NCBI GenBank assembly: GCA_029747585.1 | Contig: JAPEVF010000116.1 | Location: 41,080 to 105,079, forward strand | Source of the DNA: Pleurotus djamor | Lineage: Eukaryota; Basidiomycota; Agaricomycetes; Agaricales; Pleurotaceae | DNA: 64,000 nucleotides | Direction of reading: 5' to 3' | Part shown: piece after piece, positions 21,757-32,886 of the stretch | How positions within the stretch are numbered: position 1 is the stretch's first letter | How the letters are laid out: every line of letters starts with the position of its first letter | Translations under genes and position numbers: made by a program | Notes under the pieces: generated by a model | What the model saw: the letters and a program-made list of their open reading frames with translations, nothing else | The model's database searches: none | What the model was told of the DNA's origin: nothing

Positions 21757-23565
21757 CTACCACATGAACCGACCAACACCCGGTCTCTCTAGATATAAGA
21801 ACACATACATAGTCAACGAGTTGATGAGCATGTACCATCCACCCTCCAAGGCCAAGCTCCAATCGGGTATATCCGCGATTTGAACCCTCAAAAGAATGTA
21901 AGGTATCAGGAAGTACCGGGGCTCCAGCAGGGGTGTAGGCAGAAGGGTAGGGAGCGTACATATCGGGAGGAGCAAGGTTTGTAAAATAGTCTGCTGGTCG
22001 CCTGTCGGTTTCCTCAATGTCACAAACGATCAAATAGTGAAAAGCATCCAGACACACGCACCAACACGCAAAAACCACGCCCATGCACAAGCTAGGTAAA
22101 CGGGGACCAAAAGGTAAGGAACAGCAGGATGAAGCATGTAGATACGACGCCACACATAGAAGGTGTAGTGTCGATTGTCAGATAACAGGAAAGGGTGGTG
22201 AATACTTTGGAAGAAGTTAGATCCTGGAGGAAGAGTATCTGTTCGTGTACTTACGTGAAATAGCGGACGGTAATTGACATGACACCCATAGTCATTACCG
22301 AGATGATAATCCGCCTAACTCGTCGTAAGCGTAATCCACTGAGGCATCAAGCAAAGCATGTCGCCTCACCTCACGCTTCCAAACATCCGGTCAACGACCT
22401 TGCGAGCAAGGGCCAGAGGTCCTCCTTCTCCACTGATCAAAACGGGGAACCCAAGCGCAGTAGAGAAGGAAATAAAGTAATAAAGCTGGGGTATATGAAG
22501 CGAGGGTATATGATTCGACTTATCCCCTTTGCACCAGTGTCAATAACGTTACGAACCAGAAACGTGAAATGAAAACACACCCAAGACAATTCCACCGTTC
22601 CAATAAACGAATCCACCGAAGGCCACGAATACCGCGGCATAAGGGATAAAGGAGGGGAGAATGATCGGTAATGCAGAGGGAAAAGACCTTATGATCTCGA
22701 TGAAATCCCCTGCAGCGACATTAAGAGGTTTGAGTTGAGAAAAAGGGGAAACACGCACTCGGACCAGTGGCCAGAGCAGGGGGATCATGCAAGAACCTGC
22801 GGTCCTTATCTTTCGCGGTCCGCTTCCGAAAGTGCAGCTCCGCAAGCTGGCTAAGACCGTAGGCATAGAGGACCCAGATGACATTGGTTTGCCGGAATGT
22901 ACAGCTGACCAGCCCCATCTAACCCACAAAACACAAACAGATCGTCAAAGACGCCGATATCAAGGGAGAGACACAAGAAAGACATACCAACGCTGCTAGT
23001 ATGTGCCTATCTTGAGTTGCAAATACCACCATCAGGACTACGGACAAGACGCTCGGCACCTCGGTGTAGTAGAGGAACCCGAAGAACCACGCGATCGGAA
23101 AACAAGATAGCACAATCGCGTCGAGTGATGGGGAGAGGATAGAAGATGGGGGCCGAACACGTTTGTGGAAACACAGAAGTCGCGTGAGCGCGATAGGGAG
23201 GGCCAATAGAGTGAGTGTAGTCGTCAGCCGCAGCATGGGCAAAGAACACTTGAACGCGAAGATACGCTTCAAAAACACGCTCATTAGATACCTGTAGGAG
23301 TTGCAATCAATAAGGAAGTTTAATCCNAGACTGAGGTGACTTGCAATCCTGGGGGAGTGGTTATCTTTGGGTCCCAAATGTGAAAGTCGCCAGCACAGTA
23401 CGCCTGCGCCTGGGGGACGTGGAAGGGTTCATCCTGGCAGGACTCAGAGTCTGCGTGCTACAAGAGTACATNTTTGCGCACCATGTACGGTTCGCTGACG
23501 ACATGGTTGAGTTCTTTGAGGACGGTAATGCAGAGGGCACAATATGCGATATAAGGAACAGACAT
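21757..23565 (-). CDS. ALG10: ALG10 (DIE2) dolichyl-phosphoglucose alpha-1,2-glucosyltransferase
   Basis: Adds the terminal alpha-1,2-glucose to the lipid-linked oligosaccharide in the ER membrane, the final step before transfer to protein. Nine exons keep frame: 23565-23482, 23433-23345, 23291-22988, 22918-22759, 22709-22581, 22526-22370, 22338-22255, 22204-22062 and 22001-21757, about 464 residues. Family motifs in order: [124 protein letters not shown] and GRFMW at the end. Many hydrophobic helices alternate with these. The second intron starts GC, not GT (donor GCAAGT), and is the only join that restores PPGLYL. An N falls in that intron. Confidence 0.93.
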
Positions 23566-23708
23566 ACGTAGGCAACCCNTTAGACGCTCGGGTAACAGTA
23601 CGGGCGCTTCGAGTGGCTCAAATTANGTACCTCCAACAATCATTGTGACGNNNANNTNNANNTNTNCTACAACATTTTGTTCTACATTCCGCNTTGNATT
23701 AGCTATAT

Positions 23709-25174
23709 TTACTCTGCACTGAGATCAAGACCATCTAGGGCAGGAATAGGTCTCTCGGCTTGAGGTGTGATCCGTGCTCCATGCCGACGTTCCTTGGATT
23801 CGCCGTAATCCACAATGGCGGACTATGCGATATTNCTTCAGTATTAAGGGGGACAAGTCAAGGAGAGGGAAACTTACATGTGCGGTGACTCGATTGTCCC
23901 ATAGAACTATGAGAAAAANTCATGGACAATCATGAGAAATGGAACACAAATGCNGGACGGAAGATATTCATGGATCATGCTTACCGACTGTGTTAGGTGT
24001 CCATTTGACACGGGCCTGNAGGTCACCCGCCTTNTCGATATGATCGTAGAGGAACTTGAGCANATTTTCTGTCATGNACNACATGANTTGGAACAGTGGA
24101 ATNATTTATTGAGCGGAACTGACCCGATTCTTCTTTCTTCAANCCAACAATGCGNCTCGTGAATTGCTTATTGANATAGAGAGCCTCTTGTCCCGTGACA
24201 GGGTGCTTTCTAACGAGAGGATGGATATTTTCGACTGGGTCCCTACGGACAGTCGCACCCCGTCTACCGGACCGAGAGAAGTCAGCTTGTTCCACGCCCG
24301 AGTGAACGGCCTTGAGAGTCCGCAGGAACGCAACGAATTGGGGGGAAAGTTTCTTCAACGTGGATACTTGAGATGTGAACAGTGTGTCCCCTCCAGTGGT
24401 TGGTTGCGAGAGGAGGAAGAACGTGGTGAGACCTGGNGGTTGGAGCTCGTACGAGACGTCTGAGTGCCAAACCGTTGAAGTGATGCTGTCGTTGATCTCG
24501 AAGTTGAAGCTGGAGTTGGCATCCCTAGAGTGGTAGTATNATTAGTTGAACGACTAGGTACTGTGTTAGACGGAAGCGATGATACCTGTATACAAGATGG
24601 ATCTCTGGGTAATCACGGGGATGTCCAGACGTGGGATGGATATGCAAGCTGTTCAAACACGTTTAGAGGGACTGGAATGAGGGCAAGAATATATACTAAC
24701 CGGCCGAAGTGTCTTCCCCACTCACGGTAGAATTCAGGACCGCGATCGATAAAGTCCTGTTGGTCACGGAAGACCATCAACCCACGGCGAGCGACCTAGA
24801 TGGCTGTATCAGCACCGCAGTCAAGCCCACAGCATGAGTAAACTCGCCTCCAAGGCTAGTTGATCGCGTTGATCACCATTGAATTCAGCTAGATTAAGTC
24901 CTTGCACTTCCGTTCCGAGGTTGGGCGTTAATTCGACAACACTGGTAGCATTGTCGAGGAAGGCTCGGGGGTTGCGGTGACTCAGAGCTCGGAAACCAGG
25001 ATCGACGTGCTCGTAGGGAGTCAACGGAGGATATCTATCCTGGGAGAAGTGCGGAAGGAGATGAGCATAACGGTACGGCTCCTCCGTCGATGGTTGCTGT
25101 TGGGCGGGAGCTTCGGAAGCGCCGAGTTTGAGCACTCCGGTTTGGTTGACCGTCACGGTTTCTGTGGTAGACAT
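23709..25174 (-). CDS. TauD/TfdA family 2-oxoglutarate-dependent dioxygenase (sulfonate dioxygenase-like)
   Basis: Fe(II)/2-oxoglutarate dioxygenase of the group that includes taurine dioxygenase and yeast Jlp1; release of sulfite from sulfonates is the likely role. Exon 1 is 25174-24848 and starts MSTTETVTVNQTGVL; an upstream in-frame ATG at 25222 would add 16 residues. Exon 2 starts at 24795 (VARRGLMVFRDQQDF), then come GRLHIHPTSGHPRDYPEIHL and FEINDSITSTVWHSDVSYEL. The iron ligands His and Asp lie in WHSDVSYE; the distal His is in a segment just after VLWDNRVTAH, and the 2-oxoglutarate Arg is in RRHGARIT. HPLVRKHPVTGQEALY and the RRIVGL-like segment also match. The first intron uses a GC donor (GCGAGT). 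Ns blur 23.9-24.5 kb. Confidence 0.88.
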
Positions 25175-26330
25175 AGTAGAAAGAGGGCGATATGAGTACG
25201 AGGAAGAGGCAAGATACTCCAAGCTTACTCACCTCAGAGTTCTAGCTAAAAAGGGGTGGAATGAGCTCGTCATGTGGACTTTGGAAGGCGCAATAGCTCG
25301 TGGTAGTTAGCAGTCCATGGGAAATGGGAGGTCGGCCGTGGTATGTTTTGCAGAAAGTAGTGATACTGTTCACATATGTCGCCAAAAGATAGGAGTATGG
25401 CGAGATCATCCCTGGATCTAGAAAAAGGCTGGATGTAGGGAGACCTGGTGGTAGAAATCGACGTCTAATCGACGCGGACGATCGCGACGCGGTGGGTGAT
25501 ACTGTAAAAATCTGTAAGTGACCCGACCAAAGCTCGAACGTGGATCACTAACCATGACATAGAGTGGTCGCGAGTCATTTTTTGGGCCTGAGGCACGTTA
25601 TGGACAGACGGCTGCAAAAAGCATCCATGTCGAGAGTCCATTTCGGTTGACAGTTTCTTTCCGTCGAATCTGATCGTATGTCATGGCATACCTTGGACGA
25701 GACAGTGGCCGAGCGGAAACAACATATCAATGATTGTCCTTGGATCGCCGGTGTGTCCTGCGAGACAATTCGCGCCAAGTTCCCTGTGCGCCTACAACTG
25801 GAAAAGTGCCTGAGTGGCAGTTCCCGAAATGGATATCTGAGGACGCACCCTTTTTGTTCTCGTGCGTACCGGAACTCTCACAGGAGTCCGAGACAATAAG
25901 CTCAACAAGACCCTTGTCCCCATTTTTGCTTCCGATATCTCCACCACACCGTCGACGTCGATGTCGACAGTGAGCTCTGGCTTCAATATCGAGTGCACAG
26001 GAAACGCGAGGCTACCAGCCAGGAAGGCGTGATATGTGATGTAGCTGGGGGCTCTGTGCAATCTATGTCCTCGGTTGGGGAAATGCCCCCGCGATTACGA
26101 TCATCATTAGCACTCCGGACCAACCGATCCTTTTTGTCTCTGCCTTAAAGGCGGTAACTGGTCTCTCTATTGTCTTAATTGTCTCGCACCTCTTCATCTT
26201 GGATTGAGTCCACACAACCCTTATCCCATGTCCCCTTCAAATACTCCTCCATCTCCCGTACTTGGGCCCTCACCTACTCCCCCTCCCTTCCTCCCCCTCT
26301 TACGTCCGCTGCTAAAGCCAGTCTTTGGAC
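25175..26330. other. Intergenic, divergent promoters of dioxygenase and OPT transporter
   Basis: About 1.15 kb with no supportable gene. The last 150 bp before the transporter start are pyrimidine-rich (CCTACTCCCCCTCCCTTCCT), a common fungal promoter feature. Short frames between 25575 and 25973 overlap on both strands without recognisable content. Confidence 0.6.
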
Positions 26331-29025
26331 ATGGAAGAGACCAAGGCCTACACTTCCTCGACGGAGCATGTCTCTGCGACCATCCCTACCTTCCGTCCTC
26401 GTAATGTCCCCGACGTACCGGAAGATGTCGACTTCTACATGGAGCACTTGAACGATCCCAATTTCGACCTTACGAAGCGCCCCCACTCCATGGATGGTAT
26501 CAGCTCGCACTCTTTCGAGCTCGATCAGAAGAAGGGATACTCCCAATCTGACATCGATGCTGAGTCTCAGCTGGGCTCTGAGCGTTACTCAGAACGCTAC
26601 ACTGAGAGAGCCGAGTCACGTAACTCGACTGCTATTGACTTTGATGAGTGAGTCTGACCTTTGGTCTATACTTATCGACGAAGAACTGACTCATTTGCGA
26701 TAAAGTGAATCCCCTTACCCCGAAGTCCGAGCTGCAGTTGCTAGCATCGACGACCCAACTATGCCAGTGAACACATTCCGCATGTGGTTCTTGGGTCTCT
26801 TCTTCACCGTTGCTATCTCCGGTCTCAACCAACTCTTCTCCATGAGATGTAAGTTCCCTCTTTCGACATTTCTTTCCCGTTTTCGACACTTACTGACCAT
26901 GATTGCTAGATCCCTCCGTCTACATCTCTGCAATTGTGGTTCAGCTTATCGCTTTGCCTATTGGCAAGGCTTTTGAGCGTATCCTCCCTTCAACACGATT
27001 CAACACGTTCGGTTACGTCTGGTCCTTCAACCCCGGCCCTTTCAACATCAAGGAACACGTCTGCATCACCGTCATGGCCAACGTCGTCTTTGCTGGCGCC
27101 TACGCAACAGACGTCATCGCGACCCAGAGAATCTTCTACAACCAACAAGTAACTTACGCCTACGAAATCCTACTTGTCCTTTCCACCCAATGCTTCGGTT
27201 TCTGCATGGGTGGTATCCTCCGTCAATTCGTCGTTTGGCCCTCTAGCATGATTTGGCCAGGTGCTTTGGTCAACTCTGCTCTGTTCAACACTTTGCACAA
27301 GAACTACGGAAGACCCGATCGTGGACATATCTCCCGCGAGAAGTTCTTCCTCATCGTGTTGGCGGGTAGTTTCTTGTGGTTCTGGGTTCCCGGATACCTC
27401 TTCACGGCCCTCACCATGTTCAGCTGGCCCTGCTGGATTGCACCCGAGAACAAGGTCGTCAATGTCCTTTTCGGTACTGCAACTGGCCTCGGAATGGGCG
27501 TCCTCACATTCGACTGGTCCATGATTGCATACATCGGCAGCCCCCTCGTCACACCCGTACGTATATTGATTTTGCGTCCGTCTTTTACAAATACTGATGC
27601 TTTCTTCCTCTAGTGGTGGTCTGAAATGAACACTGCCGCATCCCTCGTCCTGTGTTTCTGGGTTCTCGTCCCCATCCTCTACTTCACGAACACATGGTAC
27701 TCCGCATTCATGCCCATCTCCTCCTACATGTCCTTCGACAGGACCGGTGCTCGCTACGACCCCACCGCCATCGTCAGCAACGGCGAATTCGACGTCGAGA
27801 AGTACCTCAGCTACTCCCCTCTCTACATGTCAACCACCCTTGCCATTGCTTACGGTGTTGCATTCGCATCCTTCGCATCAGTCTGCGTGCACACCTTCCT
27901 TTGGTTCCGCCGCGACATCATGCGCCGTCTCCGAAGCAGCCTCAAGGATGAGCGTGACGTGCACAGTCGTCTCATGCAGGCATATCCTGAGGTTCCCCAT
28001 TGGTGGTATTTGATCATCGGTGTCATCTCCTTCGTCTTCCTCTGCGTCGCCGTTGAGATTTTCCCTACCGGACTTCCCATCTGGGCCGTCGTATTCGGCT
28101 TCTTCCTCGCCGCCATCCTCGCTCTGCCAGTCGCTATGATTCAAGCTATCACCAATCAACACGTCGCTCTCCAGGTTATGCACGAACTTATCATCGGCTA
28201 CCTTCTCCCAGGAAGACCCGTCGCGAACATTATCTTCAAGACCATCACCTACATCGGTACCAACCAAGCTGTCGGTTTCGCCGGAGACCTCAAGTTGGGC
28301 CATTACATGAAGATTCCCCCTCGCACTATGTTTATGATTCAGGTTATTGCCGCTGTCGTCAGTTGCTTCGTTGTCGTCGGTGTACAAGATTGGATGTTCG
28401 CGAACGTCGTTGATATCTGCACACGCCAACAAGCAAGCGGCTTTATCTGCCCTTCTACGAACTCCTTCGCCACTGCTTCCCTTATCTGGGGTGGTATCGG
28501 CCCAGCCCGTCTCTTCAGCATCGGAAAACCGTCAGTCCTTTTTCTCTCCTGCCTTCTTTCACTCTAACTAACGTTTCATTGTTTCTTAGATATTCTGGCC
28601 TCCTGTGGTTCTTCCTCGTCGGCTCTCTTGCCCCGATCCCCTTCTACTTCCTCGCCCGCCGCTACCCTCTTTCCTTCTGGCGGTATATCAACATCCCCGT
28701 CTTCTTCGCAGGTGTCGGCGCCATGCCCCCGGCCACCGGTATCAACTACGCATCATGGGCTCTCACTGGATTCATCTTCAATTACTGGATCCGTCGATTC
28801 CACTTCCGCTGGTGGATGCGCTTCAACTACATCCTCTCTGCGGGTCTTGAAGCCGGTGTTGCCCTTTCCATGCTCGTCATCTTCTTCGCGCTGTATATGC
28901 CGAAAGGTGGTATTGAGCTGAATTGGTGGGGTAATACCGTGTGGATGAACACCAGAGACGCGATGGGTGCTCCGTTGTACATCCTCAATCCTGGAGAAAC
29001 GTTTGGACCGGATACATGGTCATAA
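26331..29025 (+). CDS. OPT-family oligopeptide transporter
   Basis: Proton-coupled plasma-membrane importer of small peptides. Exons 26331-26647, 26706-26848, 26910-27556, 27614-28530 and 28590-29025 give 819 residues. A hydrophilic N-terminal tail (about 130 residues, with VPEDVDFYMEHLNDPNFDL-type acid-rich text) is followed by many membrane helices. OPT hallmarks: DDPTMPVNTFRMWFLGLFFT, SGLNQLFSMRYPSV, FNPGPFNIKEHV, WPGALVNSALFNTLH, FTNTWYSAFMPISS, IGYLLPGRPVANIIFKT, GDLKLGHYMKIPPRTMF and MPPATGINYASWALTGFIFN. The C-terminus is short (GETFGPDTWS). It stands beside the TauD gene, so both could serve nutrient scavenging (nitrogen and sulfur), though that is inference. Confidence 0.95.
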
Positions 29026-29681
29026 ACGACTACCTTCGGTTTATTCGTTTCTTTTCTTCCGGGGTTCTCTTTTGCATCTTGTTCTGTTTAGAGCATGGTT
29101 GGTTTAAACGCATACCGCGCCGCGCGACACCTCCTTCAACTTCGACATCATAAACGCATTATCCACACAGACACATATAACACCATCCTCACTCCCTCTT
29201 ACGATTCACGACCCCTCTCTTGACTCTATACCAACCCCCAGATATATATCAGATATATATATCATGTATCATTCACCAGGAATGTCTCCTCTTCATACCT
29301 TTTGTTGTTCGAACACCATCTTTCAAACCTTCGTAACTGTTGCATTATATTATTATGTATCTTTTTTCCACCCATTGATATGGGACTTGTTTCTTGGTTT
29401 CCTTTCTTTACAACTCATGTACACAATGTACCAAAATGACTGCAATGACATTCGTTCTACGAGATACCAACGACTTGCGAGTGTGAACGTGAATGGAGCG
29501 GGAGTTCTTCACATCTAACAGGACGACCTAAGTTTGCCGGAAGTAGGTTGCCAGTGCTTGATGGTGTTTCTTTATTTCGGGCATTTTCAAAACAAAATCT
29601 CGGGGCAGGAGCAATTCCCTCGTAAGTATGTAGAAGGGAGACACGATACATAGCAAGCACATATCTACAAACAACGATTTC
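29026..29681. other. Convergent 3' region of OPT transporter and PRP19
   Basis: About 650 bp without a gene. It holds an AT-rich stretch near 29240-29265 (GATATATATCAGATATATAT), probably 3' UTR or terminator DNA. Confidence 0.6.
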
Positions 29682-31308
29682 TTACGACGACACTCCCCAA
29701 ATCCTCACCTCACGCCCACTCACACCCCATATCTCTTGTCCGTTGACGCCAAACGCCACGTCCGCGACATCACCGGCTTCCTCGAAGCTGACCAACTCTT
29801 CCCAAGTTTTGTGAGCGAAAACCTTCAAGCCCTCCGAACCAGCGACTCCGAACCACTGCGCACTGGTGTCGTACACGATTTTGTTCACTTTGAAGTTATC
29901 TCCGAGGGGGATGGACGCAGTAGCCTTCTGTTTCCTGAGGTCCCAGATGGCCGCGGAAGTGAGGGAGTTTGGAGCACAGAGATGGTACCCGTTCTCGGAG
30001 AATGACAATGTATTGACAGTGAATGGGGAACTGTCTGAAGGAGTCAGTGAGGCCGCGATAGCACCACTTCGGATGTCGTAAATTTGAATCGTCGATGTTG
30101 GTGTACCGAAACCGATGAGCATGCCATCCGGGTGGAGCGCGGCTGACGTGAACGCCTCCTCCGATGGGGCCGACCGATACACCTGAACGAAATTGGTGAG
30201 ATCGTGTAGGGAATACGTCTTGTCGGTAGAGGCCAGTGCAAGAATCGTGGATGAAGGGTGCACGACCAAGCCAGTGAGTTCACCCTTGTGAGTGCGAATC
30301 GTGGATTTGGGGATATAACCGCCGGAAGCGCTGTCGTGAGACCAGATTTTGGCAATTTTATCTGCCCCTGCAGAAAGCAACAAGGTAGGATCACCTCCGC
30401 GTTCTCGGAACGCGACATGATTGATTTTCTTGGTATGGCCCTTGAGCGTTTCAAGAACCTTGTCGGTGTCGCGGTCATACAATTGAACGATTTTGTCGTT
30501 TCCACCGGTGAGGAATTGCGAAGGGTTCTGCGCCGAGAGAGCTAAGCTAGTGATACCAGATGGCGAAGAGGAATGAAGGGAAGGAATGGTGTGTTTCGCA
30601 GTGAATTTCTTGACATCTGCGGGGGAAGCGTAGGTCGCGGCGGGCTTTCTCTTCTTGCGAGCAGAGGACAAGGTTTGATGAGTTTCGTCAATTTGAGTGA
30701 TAATTTCCTTAGGCAACGCGTCAGCAACTTGTCCATCACCCTCCGCCATATCAACATCCTCAGGAACGGCCGTTGGAGCAATCCCCATCGAACCTTGCAC
30801 ATTCGAAAGAGCTCTGCAGAGAGAATGAGCAACTTTCACCATAACTTTTTAAGGTGACGTACTCTCGAGCCTGGTCGCGCTCCTTGATGAGGCGCGCTAC
30901 TACGCGGGTAGCAGCGTCCTGTTGGTAGAGAGCATAGCTTAGCTCTTGTCTCAGCGAGTTATACTGCTGCTTAAGAACGAAAGTTTCCATGACAATCGCG
31001 TCGTATTCATTTTGCAAGGACTGGAGGATGGCCGGTATCGAAGTATGGGTAGGGGGACGAGGGGGCGCAGTCTCTGGACCTGCATCAAAGGTCTCAGTAC
31101 CTGTAATTCATTAGCAAAAGCAGTAAGCGAAGTACTGACTGGCTTTGATAGCGATGAGGTCGCTTTCCTCAAGTTTGTCGCCAGTGACTGGGTCGGTCCC
31201 GTTTTCGTTGATATATTTCAGAATCAACCGTTTTTCGTACACTTTGCCGGACTTGGCGACGACGACGGGCTCTTGAGGGGGTTCCCCAGATATTGCGCAG
31301 TAAAACAT
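29682..31308 (-). CDS. PRP19: Prp19 pre-mRNA-processing factor (U-box E3 ligase, WD40)
   Basis: Core of the Prp19/NTC complex that activates the spliceosome; also an E3 ubiquitin ligase. Exons 31308-31140, 31100-30863 and 30813-29682 give 512 residues. The N-terminal U-box is clear ([40 protein letters not shown]). It is followed by the tetramerising coiled coil ([20 protein letters not shown] and the [20 protein letters not shown] segment). The last two thirds form WD40 repeats ([62 protein letters not shown], end [10 protein letters not shown]). Its start lies 129 bp from that of SGT2. Confidence 0.96.
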
Positions 31309-31437
31309 GGTTGGAGGACGGCGGGAGCGACGACGACGCGAGGGAACACGATCAAGTCCAACTTTTGTGTTTCCTGTGAGAGGTTGTCGACGTCGGGTAC
31401 AAACAAGACACGCACTCCTTACCCCCTGACCACGACC
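31309..31437. promoter_or_regulatory. Divergent promoter shared by PRP19 and SGT2
   Basis: Only 129 bp lie between the two start codons. No TATA box is visible, consistent with a housekeeping bidirectional promoter. Confidence 0.65.
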
Positions 31438-32552
31438 ATGTCCAACGCACAGAAACTCGCCCTCGCTATCATCGACTTTCTCAACGAAGCCAAGACAGAC
31501 GGCTCGGTCTCGGATGATGCTGCAGAATCTCTAGACGTTGCGGGTATGCCTTCTCGACCCACCGCGAATGCCTCTTCTTCGAAATCCTCACTCGAAATGC
31601 CTCCACAGTGCAATGCATCAGCGACTCGTTTCAGGTCGATCCCTCGGACGAAAGACAAGTACAGAAACTCACCGTGAAGCCAGCTACATTATCATCAATA
31701 TTTAATGTCTTCCTCAAAACCAAAGACCGGGTCACTGAAGCAGCACCATCTTCATCATCTAAAGCACCGTCAGCCGACGATAAAGCACAGGCAGAGAAAC
31801 TAAAGCAATCGGGAAATACACTGATGTCGAGCAAGAAATATGATGAAGCCATAGAAATGTACACGAAATCAATTGCCTTGGATCCGACAAATCCTGTGTA
31901 CTATTCCAATCGCGCAGCCGCCTACTCTAGCAAAGGCGATCATTTATCTGCCGTCGGAGATGCGGAGAAGGCGATCGAGGTCGACCCCAAGTTCACAAAG
32001 GCATATCATCGGTTGGGGTATGTTTCACCGCATGTGTCAAGTTCGAGGACCTCTGACGATTTCTGCATCTGCTAGGCATGCTCAGTACTCGCTAGCGGAC
32101 TATCAGGCTGCTGCAGACGCTTTCGAGCGTGGACTCGAGCTTGATCCTTCCAATGCCAGCTTTAAATCTGGTCTGACCAACGCCAAGGCTCGCATTACCC
32201 CCGCTGCCACCGATGACGCGCCTACAGAGTCGGCTTCCAGGGGACTTGGTGATATGTCTGGAATGGCAGACATGTTGAGAGGCATGGGCGGAGGCGGTGC
32301 GGGAGGTGGTATGCCCGATCTTGCCAGCATGATGAACAATCCACAGATGATGGCAATGGCTCAGCAAATGATGGCTAATGGTGGTCTCGCTTCCCTCATG
32401 CAGAATCCCGCCGTTGCAAATATGGCAAGTCAATTAGCTCCCCAGTCCCTGCGCAATACTCATCGTTCCGTGATTAGATGAATCAAGTACAGAACGGCAA
32501 CATGCCGAGTATGGACGACATTATGGCCAACCCAGCGCTACGAGACCTGTAA
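31438..32552 (+). CDS. SGT2: Sgt2/SGTA small glutamine-rich TPR co-chaperone
   Basis: Hands tail-anchored membrane proteins to the GET pathway and binds Hsp70. Exons 31438-31543, 31609-32017, 32076-32424 and 32478-32552 give 312 residues. The N-terminal dimerisation domain (QKLALAIIDFLNEAK) is followed by three TPR units (AEKLKQSGNTLMSSKKYDEA, DPTNPVYYSNRAAAYSSKGD, SLADYQAAADAFERGLELDP). Then comes a Gly/Met-rich C-terminus (MADMLRGMGGGGAGGGMPDL, NNPQMMAMAQQMMANGG) ending NPALRDL. The last intron has a GC donor (ATG then GCAAGT); splicing there yields VANMMNQVQNGNMPSMDDIM, which fits the family, while reading through gives an unrelated tail. Confidence 0.93.
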
Positions 32553-32886
32553 TTTCCTTTCTTTTCAGTCTGATCGAATGGGAACTGATACAAGCCCCCA
32601 AATAGCGCGAACCAATTCGGGCGGGGAGCAGGTGCTCAGTGAGCTTGGATGATATACATTGCTACATCTCATATAGTATGGTTTACTCATTGTGTTGAGA
32701 ACGTTGTTATGCATCGAAAGGATCAGTATGGAAACGTCGTTTATGATGGTATCGTAGGTAAGTACATTGGTCATGACCTAATACCCATGAGATGGTAGTT
32801 TACAATGGACGACAACCCGACGGGGCGCCTCAAACGATATTAAGATTAGCAGGCTAAATTAGAGTAAACGTAACGCATGTAAATGC
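32553..32886. other. Convergent 3' region of SGT2 and Myb/C2H2 gene
   Basis: About 330 bp without a gene; presumably both 3' UTRs and terminators. Confidence 0.55.

Noticed and set aside
27878..28432. Long minus-strand open frame inside the OPT transporter
   Set aside because: It is a shadow of the GC-biased codons of the transporter exon, with no start context and no protein-like hydrophobic pattern.
32425..32481. Read-through tail of SGT2 (ASQLAPQSLRNTHRSVIR)
   Set aside because: It ignores the GC-AG intron, and the spliced tail fits the family.
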